Assembly: GCA_951812925.1 (NCBI GenBank)
Contig: OX638370.1
Span: 32,607,948-32,671,947 of the forward strand
From: Calliopum simillimum
Lineage: Eukaryota; Arthropoda; Insecta; Diptera; Lauxaniidae
Length of the DNA stretch: 64,000 bases
Direction of reading: 5' to 3'
Positions 46,925 through 58,330 of this stretch are shown here, one piece after another. A program made the position numbers and the translations under genes. Within the stretch, counting starts at the first letter, position 1. Every line of letters starts with the position of its first letter. The notes under the pieces are model-generated. The model did no database searches, was not told where the DNA came from, and saw only the letters and a program-made list of their open reading frames with translations.

Positions 46925-49141
46925 AAAGTTATCGAGATCTCATTCAAATCCCAATAATTTTAATTTTGTAATATTAATTCTTAATTATGTTTGAATAAGA
47001 AGAAGTAAATTATGATGTGAAAAATATAGTACAGTCATTTGATAGTTTTGCCTGGAAAGTTTTGCGGGATTTTTGCAAACGAGTTATTTTATAGATTTCG
47101 ATGTGCTCTTTCAGAATTTCAACTTTGCTATCTCGAGTCGTGTACGCTCAAGCCGCCATATTGGAAAAATGGCGTCCAAAATCAATTTTTTACAAATATC
47201 TCTTCAACGGTTACATTTAGAGAAAAATATTGTAGCTTATAAAACTTTCTATAAAAATGACCTTTGAACTGTTTTCGTGCAACTTATAACTAACGAGATA
47301 TCCTAATTCAAAATTTGAAAACAATTAGTAAATTGCGCATGCCGCTTATGAGCAGGCACAGTGATGTGTTGAGCTTAAAATTACGATAACTCATAAACGG
47401 TGAGTCACACGTTCAAAGTAAAAATATTTATTTATAGAGAATTACTTGCACTACAAGCTACATCTTATTTTTTTATTTTTTATTTTTTTTTCATATCACC
47501 TATAGCTTAGGAGATATTTTTTCAACAAACCTAAAATTTAGAAAAAAACCGTTTTTTCAAAATAGCTCTAAAACGGTTCGTCCTAGAAAAAAAATTGTTC
47601 ATGCATTTCGTAAAACGTTCAATTTCCTATAAGGGAATCTTCAAACTGTTTTTTCGTCCGACGTACCGTTTGAATGATTTTTCAAGCCGCGATATCTCAT
47701 GAACGTCATTTTATTCTCCCAAATGATAATGCAATAGTAAAATATTTTTTTATTTTTTTTTTTCTTTTGTTTGATTTTTGAAAAAGGGAGCGCGAACTTA
47801 AAAGGAGGGGCGTGACCAAATATGATTGAAAACCTCTGCTAAAAAACATACCATTTTTATTACTTAATTAAATTCTTTTTGCCAAATACCATAAAAGTTA
47901 CCTTCTGTGTATAACCTGATTCAATACCTTTTTAAGAATGGAAATTTTTAGGTAACTGAATTGAGAAATTTTTATGGATCTTAACTTATTCCACAATTCC
48001 TAAAAAACATCAACAACTTGTTTTTGTAAATGTCAAACTATTTTTAGAATGGCAAATACGGGTTTTGTACCAAAATATTATTTTCACCGCATATATTATA
48101 GTTAAGTAGTTCTTAGAATAAATTTTTTAAACAATAAAGGACAGAACTTGTTTTGAAATTAATAGCTATATTTTTGTGCCACTTAAAAATATTTAATTAA
48201 ATTCTTAAGTAGATAGTTATTTTTTTTTTTTTGTAATTTATGTTTCCTTTATTTCACAAAATTTAAATTCAAACTTTTGTCTTGACGTTATTTGCTCAAA
48301 TAACATATCAAATATATGTATATTCTCAAATTTTATTTTTTTGCGACGTATAAAATGTTAAATTTGCTATTTAAACTTTTGACGTCAAACAAAAGTCATT
48401 ATAGAACTAACCCCATGCTAATTTCTTGTTGATTAACTCACATTAACTACTTTTTTTCGTTTGTTTAGTATTAGTTTTAGTGTGTGGTTTTTGATCTCAG
48501 TTTTATATTATTTATATACATGCATGCAATTAAGATTATGCATATATACTTATATATTTATTTGTACATATATTTATAATTATATAACTACTTAATAATT
48601 TTTTTTTTTTTTTTTGTATTCTATTTTTACACTTCATATTTTGCCAAATCATTTTCGTGAAAACAGCAGACACGTTCTTCCTTTTTTTTACTCCTTTTCA
48701 TCTTGTTATAGGAGTTGATTTTGTTCCGCTGTTAAATGGTTGTTTCCATGCCAAAAAAAATTAACTTTTAATGTTATTTAATTCTCACATTTGGTGTTCT
48801 TTTTTTTTAATTCTTTTATTGTTATTATTCTGGCTTTCGAATAGTACTCTTCAGTTATTAGCAAATCATTTTTCATTGTTATGATTGATGACTTTGATGT
48901 TTCTTTCGAGATTTAAGCGCACACGTTAGAGCTTAATTTTAAAAATAGCAATTTAATTCTTCTGGTCCTTTTGTATTCGGTATTAATGATTTATTTTTAG
49001 AAAAAATTTTAAACGTTTCCAAGCCGCTTAGATTCTTAAAATAGAATCTTTTTTTTAGGTTTTGATATTGCGTCGCGCACGTTTGATTTAAGATCGTTTC
49101 CATCTCAAATTTCTAAGTACTCAGTAAGGAGTCCTCTCATT
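46925..49141. other. AT-rich intergenic DNA
   Basis: Contains the dispersed-repeat phrase gccgccatattggaaaaatgg near 47150 and long A/T-rich stretches (48190-48620). No gene recognised. Confidence 0.5.
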
Positions 49142-49164
49142 ACACAGGCCCACAAAAAAAAGTA

Positions 49165-51034
49165 CACGGAGAAAAAAAAATAGTACTTGCTACTTTATTT
49201 CTCATAAATTTTACCAGATTTTCAAGTCAGAATAGTGACAACTTTACACCGAAGTAAGATTCACCTTACTCTTTTAGTCAATTCAGATTGTTCGAATGAC
49301 CTCACAGTCTAGTAATTTTAATAAAAAAATTGGCGTGATATTTACCTTACTGTATAGTTCATACAACAAAAAAAAAAAACAAAACAAAAAAAAATGAACT
49401 GACCGGCGCACATAGGGGTATCTGAGTTAAAAACCTGGTCAAAATTAATAACTCTGAAACTACTGGTCCGATTTTCAAAATTGAGGTGTCATTTAATTCA
49501 GATTATTCAGACAATCAAAAAGATAAAGACTCGTTTAAAAAACTTGTCAATAGAGGGCGCTGCAGATAAGTGAAATATGTGAGGACTTGTAGCTCCTGTA
49601 GTACTGAGCCGATTTTGGTTTTTATAAAGTTTTTTTCTTTCATTTTACTAAAATGACAATACGATGGCATTAAACTTTTGAAATACATTCAAAAGATGGT
49701 GCTGTACGTATGATAAATTAGTCATCAAGGTGTCAATCAATTTATATAACTCAGAAGAGTAGTCCGGAAACACTACAGAAAAGAAAATTTTTCCACAGAG
49801 GTCGCTATAGGCAAAAACATCACAAAAACACTTCAAAAATTCTATAGCACTATACCTTATTTAATAGATATGGCTTATTCTTTTAGTACTGTTAACTGGA
49901 ATAATACTGTAATACTGAATTATCAAAAAAATTGATAATAGAGGTCGACATAACCTACCGAAACTCCAATTTTTCAATCTCCGAACTAATAATCTCAAGT
50001 ACTTGAAAAACAATTACCAATTTTATTTCAATCTGAAAACTCTTCGCCATCAAATAATTTCTGAGAATTTTAGTCCTCTAAATTCGTTCATTTTTTCGTT
50101 TATAATTTCGTTAAAACTAAAAATATCACATGTATAGGCATCAGCAAAAAGTGCAGCTATTTTGCCAATAGGAAATATTAGGAGCCAAATTTTGCAGTTT
50201 TAGCTACAAAAAGATTTCATTTATGAGAATTTTTGGTAGAAAAAATTGGGACTCGTGAGGATCCATTACTTTTCTGCTTTTAAAAATTTACAATTTTTCA
50301 ATAAAAAATACTCAGTAACTTATAAAGTTTGAACACACTATTTTGACTCTTGTAATGATTTTTTTTTTATTAAATTAAATTCATAGTAAAGAACACACTT
50401 GTCGTAGAATAATCCATTGCGCAATTTTTCGTTTTTTTCTGCACTTAAAAAAATATACGCACTTAAATCAACAATTCTTTTGCAACTTTAAAATTTTATT
50501 TTAAAAGCTGCAGATTGATTAAGATAAAATCGGGTTCCAGATTTCTTTAGTTTAGAGTATTAGCTTTATAATAAAAAAAAAGTTGAATCCTTTTGGACCA
50601 ATTACAAAAATTCGTTTTTGACCAGCTTTTTGGGTTAAATCTCCCTATGTGCGGCGCCGGGATACGAACGTTGGCCCTTCCGAATGGTAGTCAGATACAT
50701 ATCCACTGGGCTGCTTCCGCATATGATGTACAAGCAAAAAAATTTGTATATGAAGAAAATGTCTGTCCAAAAATATAAATTGTTACTAAAATTATAAAAG
50801 TCAAGATGACTCTATATTTTGGTGGTACCTTACCTTACTCGCGTATTGAAGTTATTTTGACAAATTACCTTACATATATTCCTTTATTATTTAACTTTTA
50901 TTTGTAGATATGACTTTACGGACCCATCAAATAGTTCATACGTAAGGTAATTTATACTTGAAATTTAGTGTTGATTACTTTAATTTTTCGACTAGCCAAT
51001 ATAGTAAAAATTATTATACGTATTTTTCTCCGTG
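49165..51034 (-). mobile_element. 1870-bp TIR element with tRNA-like core (no. 3)
   Basis: Ends CACGGAGAAAAA and TTTTTCTCCGTG are perfect inverted repeats flanked by TA (49163-49164 and 51035-51036). The first 90 bases align with the inverted right end of element no. 4 near 60.0 kb (tactttatttct.., aaattttac.aga.tttca, tagtgacaact). Short aaggtaatt/attacctt motifs populate both arms. No transposase frame; the interior probably holds further insertions. Confidence 0.8.
50643..50722 (-). repeat. tRNA-like segment (no. 3)
   Basis: Minus strand: agcccagtggatatg (A-box-like, 50712-50698), gactaccattcggaagg, then cgttcgtatcccggcgcc (B-box-like, core 50670-50660). It is the best tRNA-like body of the five, yet no acceptor stem closes it. 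Confidence 0.68.
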
Positions 51035-51036
51035 TA

Positions 51037-51275
51037 CCCTGCGCGAAAGATCAGACCACCAGAACTTTTTGTTTTCGGGGTCGCTGAATCCGAATATAGT
51101 GTCGGATTAGTGAAGTTGGTTCGCGTTTATTCAGAAACCAGGAAAAATCTCAAATTTGCAACATTATTGTTGATTTCTGAAAAAACGCGAACCAACTTCG
51201 CTATTCTGGCACCATATTCGGATTCACCGACCCCGAAAACATACAGTTCAGGTGGTCTGATCTTTCGCGCATGGA
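51037..51275. repeat. Near-perfect 240-bp hairpin
   Basis: gcgcgaaagatcagaccacc at 51041 pairs with ggtggtctgatctttcgcgc ending 51270. Pairing continues through gttttcggggtcg, gaatccgaatat and gaagttggttcgcg to a loop near 51155. The overlapping frames on both strands (51032-51370 and 51345-51127) are consequences of the palindrome. Confidence 0.93.
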
Positions 51276-51419
51276 ATTTTTTTTTTTTGTGGGCCTGTGT
51301 TATTAGTTTTGCGGAAAAAAATTTTTTTTTTTTAGTTATGGGCATGGAACTTCAGAGTGTCAAAATATAGGTGCATATACGTAAAATGAGCCATACAGCT
51401 GTAACGAATTTCGATGTTT

Positions 51420-52000
51420 TTTGATTGGGAATTTCGAGCTTTTTTCGATCTTTTCAATAGTAATTTCGAGCTGTTTGGAAAATTTTCCATTTTTCGGAAA
51501 AGCGGAAAAAATGTTTTGCATAGCTTGGTTTATTTTTTCAGCCAGACGAATCCACGGAAAGAGTAAGCGATGAAATCTTTTTACGCAAGAATTTTAAGCT
51601 ACTTAGTTTCGAGCTAATTTTGCGCATTTTCCGGAAAACTCGCAAATTTCCCGGAAAATCCTGAACAAATTTTTTTATGCCTAATTTTATTTTTTTCAGC
51701 CAAAGGAATCCGCGGTAAGAGTAAGCGATGAAATGTTTTAACGCAGAAATTTCGAGCTAGTTTTGAGCTGACCTAGAATGAAGTGTTTTCCGGAAAACCT
51801 TAAATTTCCCCGGGAAAATACCAAAAAAAATTTTAAGGGCTTGCTTTGTTTTTTTGAGCCAGACGAACCAATGAGAATATTTGGCGATCATATCACTTGA
51901 CACACGAATTTCGAGCTAGTTTCGAGCTTATCAAAAACGAAAGATGTTTTCCGGAAAAACCCCAAACTTTCCCGTAAAATCCAAAAAAACCTGTTTTTAT
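51420..52000 (+). repeat. 158-bp minisatellite, about 3.5 units
   Basis: cagcca(g/a)a(c)gaatcc recurs at about 51540, 51699 and 51857; each unit carries gatgaaat, tttcgagcta and ttttccggaaaac. The array ends where the mariner relic at 52.03 kb begins. Confidence 0.82.
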
Positions 52001-52032
52001 GGCGGTGCCATGACATAATTTCCATTTCGTAA

Positions 52033-52720
52033 ATGAGTGTTATGTCCACAAATTTCAATATTTTGCATGAGCATTTGGAAATTTTTGCCGCGGAGGATAG
52101 TTTGGAGCTGTTTCGGCGCAATCCAAAAGAGTTATTGCGTCGATTCGTAGCAATGGACAAAACATGGATCCACCACTACATATCGAAGTTCAATAAACCG
52201 TGTGAGAGTCGTTCGAAGCGCCCAAAAACGCAAACGATGGCTGACAGAATCCTCATCGACTATCTTAAGAAAGGCAGAACCATCACGGATGACTATTACG
52301 TAGCGTTATTGGACCGTTTGAACAATGAAATGAAGACAAAACGGCCGCATATGGCAAAAAAAAAAGTGCTATTTCACCACGACAATGCATCGCTCAAAGC
52401 AATGGCAAAATTGAACAAATTGCGATACAAATTGCTGCCCCACCCACCGTATTCTCCAGACTTGGCCTCCAGCTGCTATTATCTGTTTCCAAACTTGAAA
52501 AGATGGCTCCAGGGAAATAGATTTTACTCAAATGAGGAGGTCGAGTTCGAAATTAATACCTATTTTGAGAGCCTCGACGTCGACTACTGTGAAAAAGATA
52601 TCGAAATGGTGGAGGATCGTTAGATGAAATATATCTTCCTCGATGGGAACTATATTGAAGAATAAAATCGATTTTTATCAAAAAGTTTTTGTTTTCATTA
52701 TTTTTCCGGGGACTTATTGA
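52033..52720 (+). pseudogene. mariner-type transposase relic, third Asp lost
   Basis: A 196-codon frame (52033-52623) shows mariner transposase features: ILHEHLEIF, FVAMDKTWIHHY (first Asp), KKVLFHHDNAS (second Asp) and PHPPYSPDLASSCYYLF, where the expected third Asp is Cys. The N-terminal DNA-binding region is missing. A piece of about 15 residues between TQT and LIDYLKKG is also missing. A TAG replaces a Trp codon at the end of the frame, and coding similarity continues past it (KYIFLDGNYIEE). It is a different lineage from the 9.9-kb mariner. No TIRs were assigned. Confidence 0.88.
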
Positions 52721-53430
52721 AGAAAGTAGTAAAATGCTACAAAATCCGAAAAACAAAAATTAAAAAAATTTATTTTTGACTAAATGGCAGAACTTAGAAG
52801 AAAAAATTCCATCGATTTTTCGCTTAAACACTATTTTGACAATCCAAAGTTTCATGCCCATAAATTGCAAAAAAAAAAATTCCGCAAAATTAATAATGAT
52901 ATGAGCACTTAGAAATTACTTATTATGTAAATTTTTATAAAAATCTGAGGACCCAACTGCAGATTTCGAAAAATTTGAGATGGAATATGATTTTAATGTT
53001 TCTTTTCTTTCAGTTTAACCATAAATTGGATATTGTTTTTATAACTAATAATAATGTCTATCATGTGGAGATTAGTCTATAGATAATGTCATTTTGCACT
53101 ACGATTCAAAGATGATATACTCCACTTTTTTCCGATTAAATATATTGAAGATAAAAAAAATCCAAATTCCTAAAGGAATGCATCAATTTTGAAAAATTTT
53201 GCTCCAGACATTTGAAAGCTTTAAAATGTTCATTAAAAGTGGACTATATTACCTTTGATTTTATGCGTCACATCTCTCTGCTCTAATCAAAATCGAATGA
53301 AAAATTTTAAAGTTTTAAGAGTTTAGTGAAGTAAAATGTGAAGTGACTGATTTTGAGGCTGAAAAGTGCATGTAGTGAGTTGAATGACTTATGTATGTCC
53401 TGTTCTGAACTTGTCCAAAAGTTTTTTTTT
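52721..53430. other. AT-rich intergenic DNA
   Basis: No gene or repeat end recognised. Confidence 0.45.
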
Positions 53431-54229
53431 TTATACCCTACACCCAGGGTATATTCACTTTGTCCTTCCGTTTGTAACGCAGAGAAGTAGGCGTGGCAGA
53501 TATAGAAAAGTATATATATTCTTGATCAGCGTCACCTCCTGAGTCGATATAGCCATGTCCGTCTGTCTGGCTGGCTGGCTGGCTGGCTGGGTGCTGTGTG
53601 TGGAAATACACTTTTTGGGAAAACTAAGCAAGATAATTCAATGAAATTTTGTGCAGTCTTCGTTGTCAAAGTTAGCTCGGGGGATTGAAAATGAGCGAAA
53701 TCAGTCAACGGACACGCCTACCGCCCATACAAAAAATATATTCAAAATGCAACTTTTTGAGTTTTTTTTACGACAATGCAACCAAAATACATAGAAATAC
53801 TACGAATTGTAAGCGCAAGCTCTGAACAAAAACCAGGAGAATTCGGACAAGAGGGCGTGGCACCTCCCATAGAAGCAAAAGGTTCAAAACGCTATACTGA
53901 AAACATTTTTTGAGATAATCCAACCAAATTTCACTCAAATGCTAAGAACTATATGTTTAAACTCTGAGAAAAAACTGGGTGAATTTGGACAAGAAGTCGT
54001 GGCACCTCCCATATAAGCAAAAGGTTCAAAACGCTATACTGAAAACATTTTTTGAGATAATCCAACCAAACTTCACTCAAATGCTAAGAACTATAAGTTT
54101 AAACTCTGAGAAAAAACTGGGTGAATTTGGACAAGAGGGCGTGGCACCTCCCATATAAGCAAAACTTTCAAAATACTGCTGTGTAGGGTATTTAATGTTT
54201 GGCCAGGCCAAAGGTTACACCCTTACTAG
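53431..54229 (+). mobile_element. DINE-1-like HINE, copy 9 (complete ends)
   Basis: Head ttataccctacacccaggg with the longest (ggct)n run of the window. Three internal units, two of which are almost identical to each other (from 53870 and 54010). Hairpin tttggccaggccaaa and terminal ctag at 54226-54229. This is the best reference copy here. Confidence 0.88.
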
Positions 54230-54339
54230 TTTTTTTTTGAGGTGCTTGTCATCTCAACTATAAGATTGGGACTTAATAGAGCATTGAAACTCTCTTGCTT
54301 CACAATGGCAACACCTCCCAATTGCTTACGGCAGCGTAA

Positions 54340-54450
54340 TTCAACCAAAAAATCTATTTATATCTCTTCGCTTCCGGCTGAGAAGAGATATAAATAGATT
54401 TTTTGGTTCCGTGCTTCTTTGCGTCTCTTGGTTATATATCTCTTCGTTCT
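54340..54450. repeat. Palindromic repeat shared with 45.2 kb
   Basis: aaccaaaaaatctatttata..tctcttcg pairs with gagaagagatataaatagat..ttttttggtt. It is followed by gtgcttctttgcgtctcttg. Same motifs as the candidate element at 45184-46310. Confidence 0.7.
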
Positions 54451-55553
54451 GTAGCTGATGTTTGAAATATGGACTGCCTGCCTGATCAGCAGGCAGCCTA
54501 GTAATATTGTTGTTATCTGTACCAAATTTCATGCATCTAGCCTTATTTGTTTGGCCATAATCGTAACTTTAGCAAACAGACACACACATTTACAAAAGGA
54601 CCAATCACAACTCAGCAGTGCCAGCAAGGGTCAACATAAAAGCTTGAAAAAATCAGGAAAATTTTCGGCATTTGGATCCGATTGATGACCGTCCGTCATA
54701 ATCTTGTATATAACGGCCACCCAATAAATATAATAAAATGAAAAATCCTTCACATTTCATATGTAGATGGAGGATATTGTATTTTACAAAATCGATTGCT
54801 GTAGATAGTGAATTTATTTAAATGCAAAAAAGTGGCTCTGGAAGCAAATTTTTCGTTTGGAACTAATATCATAGATGATATTTGACTCAATGAAGGGTTT
54901 ACCATCAAAAAATTATTTTCGTGAAAATTGTAGATAGAGAGTATTGAATACACGCCGTCGATATATTTTGCTCATATAATTTTCATTTTATGTTGAAAAA
55001 GGTGAAATTTGCAATGGAATGCCTACTATCGATAACTATCTATAGTTAGTATTCAATCTATCGTCCACTATCGATTGCCGCTACTATCGATAATTTGCGA
55101 GCTCTTCTCTTATATATAACAATCTCAACCAATAGTTAAAAGATTTGAAGCAAAGTGACAAAAAACTGTAGCATATGGAAAAAAGATGTAAAATAATCAG
55201 ACCTCTGATTGTCGTCTAAGTGCTGATCGTTCTATAGACAATGGTACTTATTTGTTAAAAATAACTTAAGTATGTATATCGAATCAAGAAGCTCCTTATT
55301 CATTACAACGGTTCTCGCATTCTTCCTTAGTAAGAAACTGATTGGCATTTCCTACAGAATCCTACAAAATTTTTGTCGATTACTCTATCTTTTAAATGTA
55401 AGCGAATATTTTACTGGGGAAACCAATTACGTCCATATGATATGCCTAAGTAAACCAGAAAGTAATCAATGGAAACAATTTTTTCGATTGCTCAATCCAC
55501 CACATAGCAAAGCTTTAACTGGATGACAATTTATTTTCTTATTGTTTGCATAT

Positions 55554-56539
55554 TTATAAAGCACAGTAATATTGATTAAAAGGAGTAAAATCCAGTTTAT
55601 CGGGTTTAATTGCCATGTGAGCATATTTATATGAATAATAGCGTCCTCTAAAATTTTTCCAAGTGATACCGTGCCCTGAATTTGTTTTATTTGTCTGTGG
55701 ATTTATATAATTTAATGCACCAAATAGGTACAGTCCATTTAAATGGCTAAAAATATATAAATATTAATATCAAAATAAATACTAAAGTCATATATTACCT
55801 ATCATGACACTTATTAAACCACCACCCTCCATCGTATACTTCAGCACAGTTATATTCCGGTCTATTATCGTTGTCTCTATCCCAGGTGCTAAATTTTTGA
55901 TTAAGGTGTTTTTCTATCAGCGAATCTTGAAAATTATTTAGTTTACTCTCAACATTTCCTAGACTTTTCAATTCATATTTGTCGTTTTCATCACCAATGT
56001 TAAAATCATCATATATGCCCGAACGTACATCACCTTTAAAATCCATTAATTTTATCCAAAGTTTAGTTTTTCTATATTTTGTCCACGCATTAATCATATC
56101 TAATCCAATCCAGAAATCACTATCTATAGCACCAAAACCTTCTTTATATTGAGCCCAGTTTCGATTAAAATTTTCACTGCCATCTATTCTACGTTGGATA
56201 ACTAACCATTGCTCAATATTATTAAATGCAGGCGTGTCCTTGTTATCACCCTCTAAACAGATGACTGTAAAAATATGGCCTTTACACTGTATTTTATGTA
56301 AGTTATATCGACCAGTTTGATTAAAAGCTTCCTCGCAACTTATAGGCAGCTTAGTTGTAGTTTCTGTAGATGTAGTTGGGGTTGTGGTTGTTGATGAAGT
56401 TGAAATGGATTCAATATATCAATAAATTATATTTAAAAACAATTAATTTTTATGTCTTCCAAGTACACTCACTATTTTCTATAGCAAAGGTGTATCCAAG
56501 ATAACTCAAAGCTACAATAATTATTAAGGAAACTTTCAT
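55554..56539 (-). CDS. Secreted fibrinogen-domain (FReD) protein, paralogue A
   Basis: Predicted extracellular lectin-like protein of 274 residues; insect FReD proteins often bind sugars or microbes. Exons: 56539-56473 (signal peptide MKVSLIIIVALSYLGYTFA), 56363-55799 and 55746-55554. The donors are gtgagt and gtaata, the acceptors ctacag and ttttag, and all phases agree (825 nt in total). A Thr-rich linker and CEEAFNQTGR lead into the FReD: WLVIQRRIDGSENFNRNW, GFG..DSDFWIGL, KFSTWDRDNDN (calcium-site type), [21 protein letters not shown], then HGITWKNFRGRYYS. The Asn-Gln-Thr is a possible glycosylation site. No coiled coil. The intact frame and conserved splice sites suggest a working gene. 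Ligand unknown. Confidence 0.9.
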
Positions 56540-56576
56540 TTTTATCAAATTAAAGACGAGAAAAACAGTTTACAGC

Positions 56577-56613
56577 AACTGATTTTTTCTTAAGTTTGCA
56601 ACTGACTTATATA
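56577..56613 (-). promoter_or_regulatory. TATA box and initiator of FReD gene A
   Basis: Minus strand TATATAAG (56613-56606) lies about 31 bases before TCAGTT (56582-56577), a match to the arthropod initiator TCAGT. The implied start site near 56580 leaves a 5' UTR of about 40 bases before the ATG at 56539. Confidence 0.7.
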
Positions 56614-57836
56614 TGTACATATGAAAGCTTTGAGATTTTACAGTTATAGCAAATTAAATGAAAAAAAATAATTCAAATATTTCGGCCATTACATTCGTTA
56701 TAAAAAAAGCCGCCACATAATGATATACATACTGTGTACTTAGATCAAAGTCGGCTTTAGTATTATTGTATATACCAAATAAATATGTACTTATATTAGA
56801 CTGCTTCAAATTTTTGTTTTTGTTTTCAAAGAGGTAAAGTAGTTAAAAGTATAAAAAATAATAATTCTGATGCAAGTAGAGCCCATATTTCGGTAATTCG
56901 ACCGATATCATTTTTTCAACTTAATGCCATTAATTTCACATCATCAAGTAAAGTTTCCGTGAAATCAGCGCTCAATTTTATTGAATTCCAACGAAATGTT
57001 ATCCAAATCAGATTTTGACGTTACTTTTGTCCCTTTATACATTTATTCCAAACACAATGGTTTTGTGAATTTCGAAAAATATAACTAAAAAAAGTTGTTC
57101 AGAATAGTGCCAGGAATCTTATATTTTGCGGTTTTCTACTAATTACAAACTACTCTGCAGAACAAAGCTATTCAATACTGTCTGTAGATTTGGAATTACC
57201 CAATTTATTCTTCCTATTTCAAGATATCGAATAATCTGGAAACTTTAAATGGCAAAAGTCTAAATGTACATTTCCCGAAAACAGAAAGAAGTCGTGGTTC
57301 GTACAAAGACCTAGTCATTGTACTGGAAACAATTTCTGCTTGTAATCCACATTCAGACACTAAAGTATTGAATTCTTACATTGTTAGGTAGTATCCTTTA
57401 AAGACATCAGTTTAATTTATGGAGGATTTTTGTCATATGAAAATACTTTTCACATTTTATTAGCAATGTAATTCAGTCAGATTGACCACAACATAAAGTC
57501 CAGTTTTACCATTTGAAACTAAATGTATTTATATCTTAAATACATTTTGGTCCTAATTAGTGTTAAGTTATATAGAGCTCAAAGTTAGTTCAGTTTTTGA
57601 GCGTAACAAGAATTGACCGCACCATCGAGATGGAGAGGTTTAAAATTTATGTAATGGAGCATTCCACGGTTGGTATGGGACAAATCGTACGCATTTTTTG
57701 AGTTTTAACCTTAAATTGAAGACAAATCAGAATCTGATCAAAAAAAGCATCTAGTACATTTAATTTGCGTGATGTAACCCTATTAAAACCAATTATTTGT
57801 TCCTAATAATATTTATAGATAGGGAGTAATTAATTT

Positions 57837-57885
57837 GGCCCTATGCTCCTCCTAGGTGTTAAAGCAGAATACATACATGCTAGAC
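57837..57885 (-). mobile_element. RTE-like 3'-end stub (copy A boundary)
   Basis: ggccctatgctcctcctagg followed by tgttaaagcagaat and acatacat is the last ten codons plus 3' UTR of the RTE-like family, nothing more. Its counterpart is at 63512, so this stub predates the duplication. Confidence 0.8.
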
Positions 57886-58080
57886 CTATCGCAAAAAATA
57901 AAAATGAGAAAAACCTTGCTCCTAGGGGCTAAAAAGTTTCCTATTGGTGTAAGTATCAAGCATAAAAATGTTGGTCCCGATCAGAAAATATTTGACCGTG
58001 CCCCCAGGCCGTTAAAGGTCGGAAAAACGCTATTTAAGTATATGAAAATAAGTAAACAATCAATCCTATCTTTGAAACTA

Positions 58081-58330
58081 TTTGGCACAGGAGAATGAGA
58101 TTGAGTACATATATGAACAATACTTGAGTAAATAGTATCCAATAAAAAAAACGGGGAACGCCACGCCCCCTCCACCCAAAAACTTTTCGTATCTCTGAAA
58201 ATATTTGACTCAGGTAAATGAGATTTGGTACATATCTAATTGGCACTGGGAAGAAAATGTTCAACAAAAATGGGCAGGGCCACGCCCCCTCATTCTAAAA
58301 AAAACTATTTGGCACAGGTGAATAAGATTT
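58081..58330. repeat. Tandem repeat of about 104-123 bp, two to three units
   Basis: tttg(g/a)c(a/t)caggtgaat(a/g)ag recurs at 58081, 58204 and 58308; units carry the phrase gccacgccccct. Confidence 0.75.

Larger units (their letters stand above)
49142..51300. mobile_element. Foldback MITE of about 290 bp split by a 1.87-kb insertion
   Basis: Outer ends acacaggcccacaaaaaaaa (49142-49161) and ttttttttgtgggcctgtgt (51281-51300) are perfect inverse copies. On the right the element continues inward as a near-perfect hairpin (51037-51275). The element at 49165-51034 has inserted into the left arm, so the arm resumes after it with ccctgcgcgaaagatcag. Confidence 0.82.
55002..57885. repeat. Segmental duplication, copy A
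   Basis: From ggtgaaatttg / gcgagctcttctc at the left to cctaggtgttaaagcag..tacatacat at the right, this block is collinear with 60516-63560. It contains one FReD gene with its promoter and 3' flank. The unit order is the same in both copies, so this is a direct duplication with about 2.6 kb between. Similarity is high in exons and patchier outside. Confidence 0.88.

Noticed and set aside
50643..50722. Functional tRNA gene
   Set aside because: A- and B-box are good, but no acceptor stem can be formed, and it lies inside a TIR element; treated as tRNA-derived.
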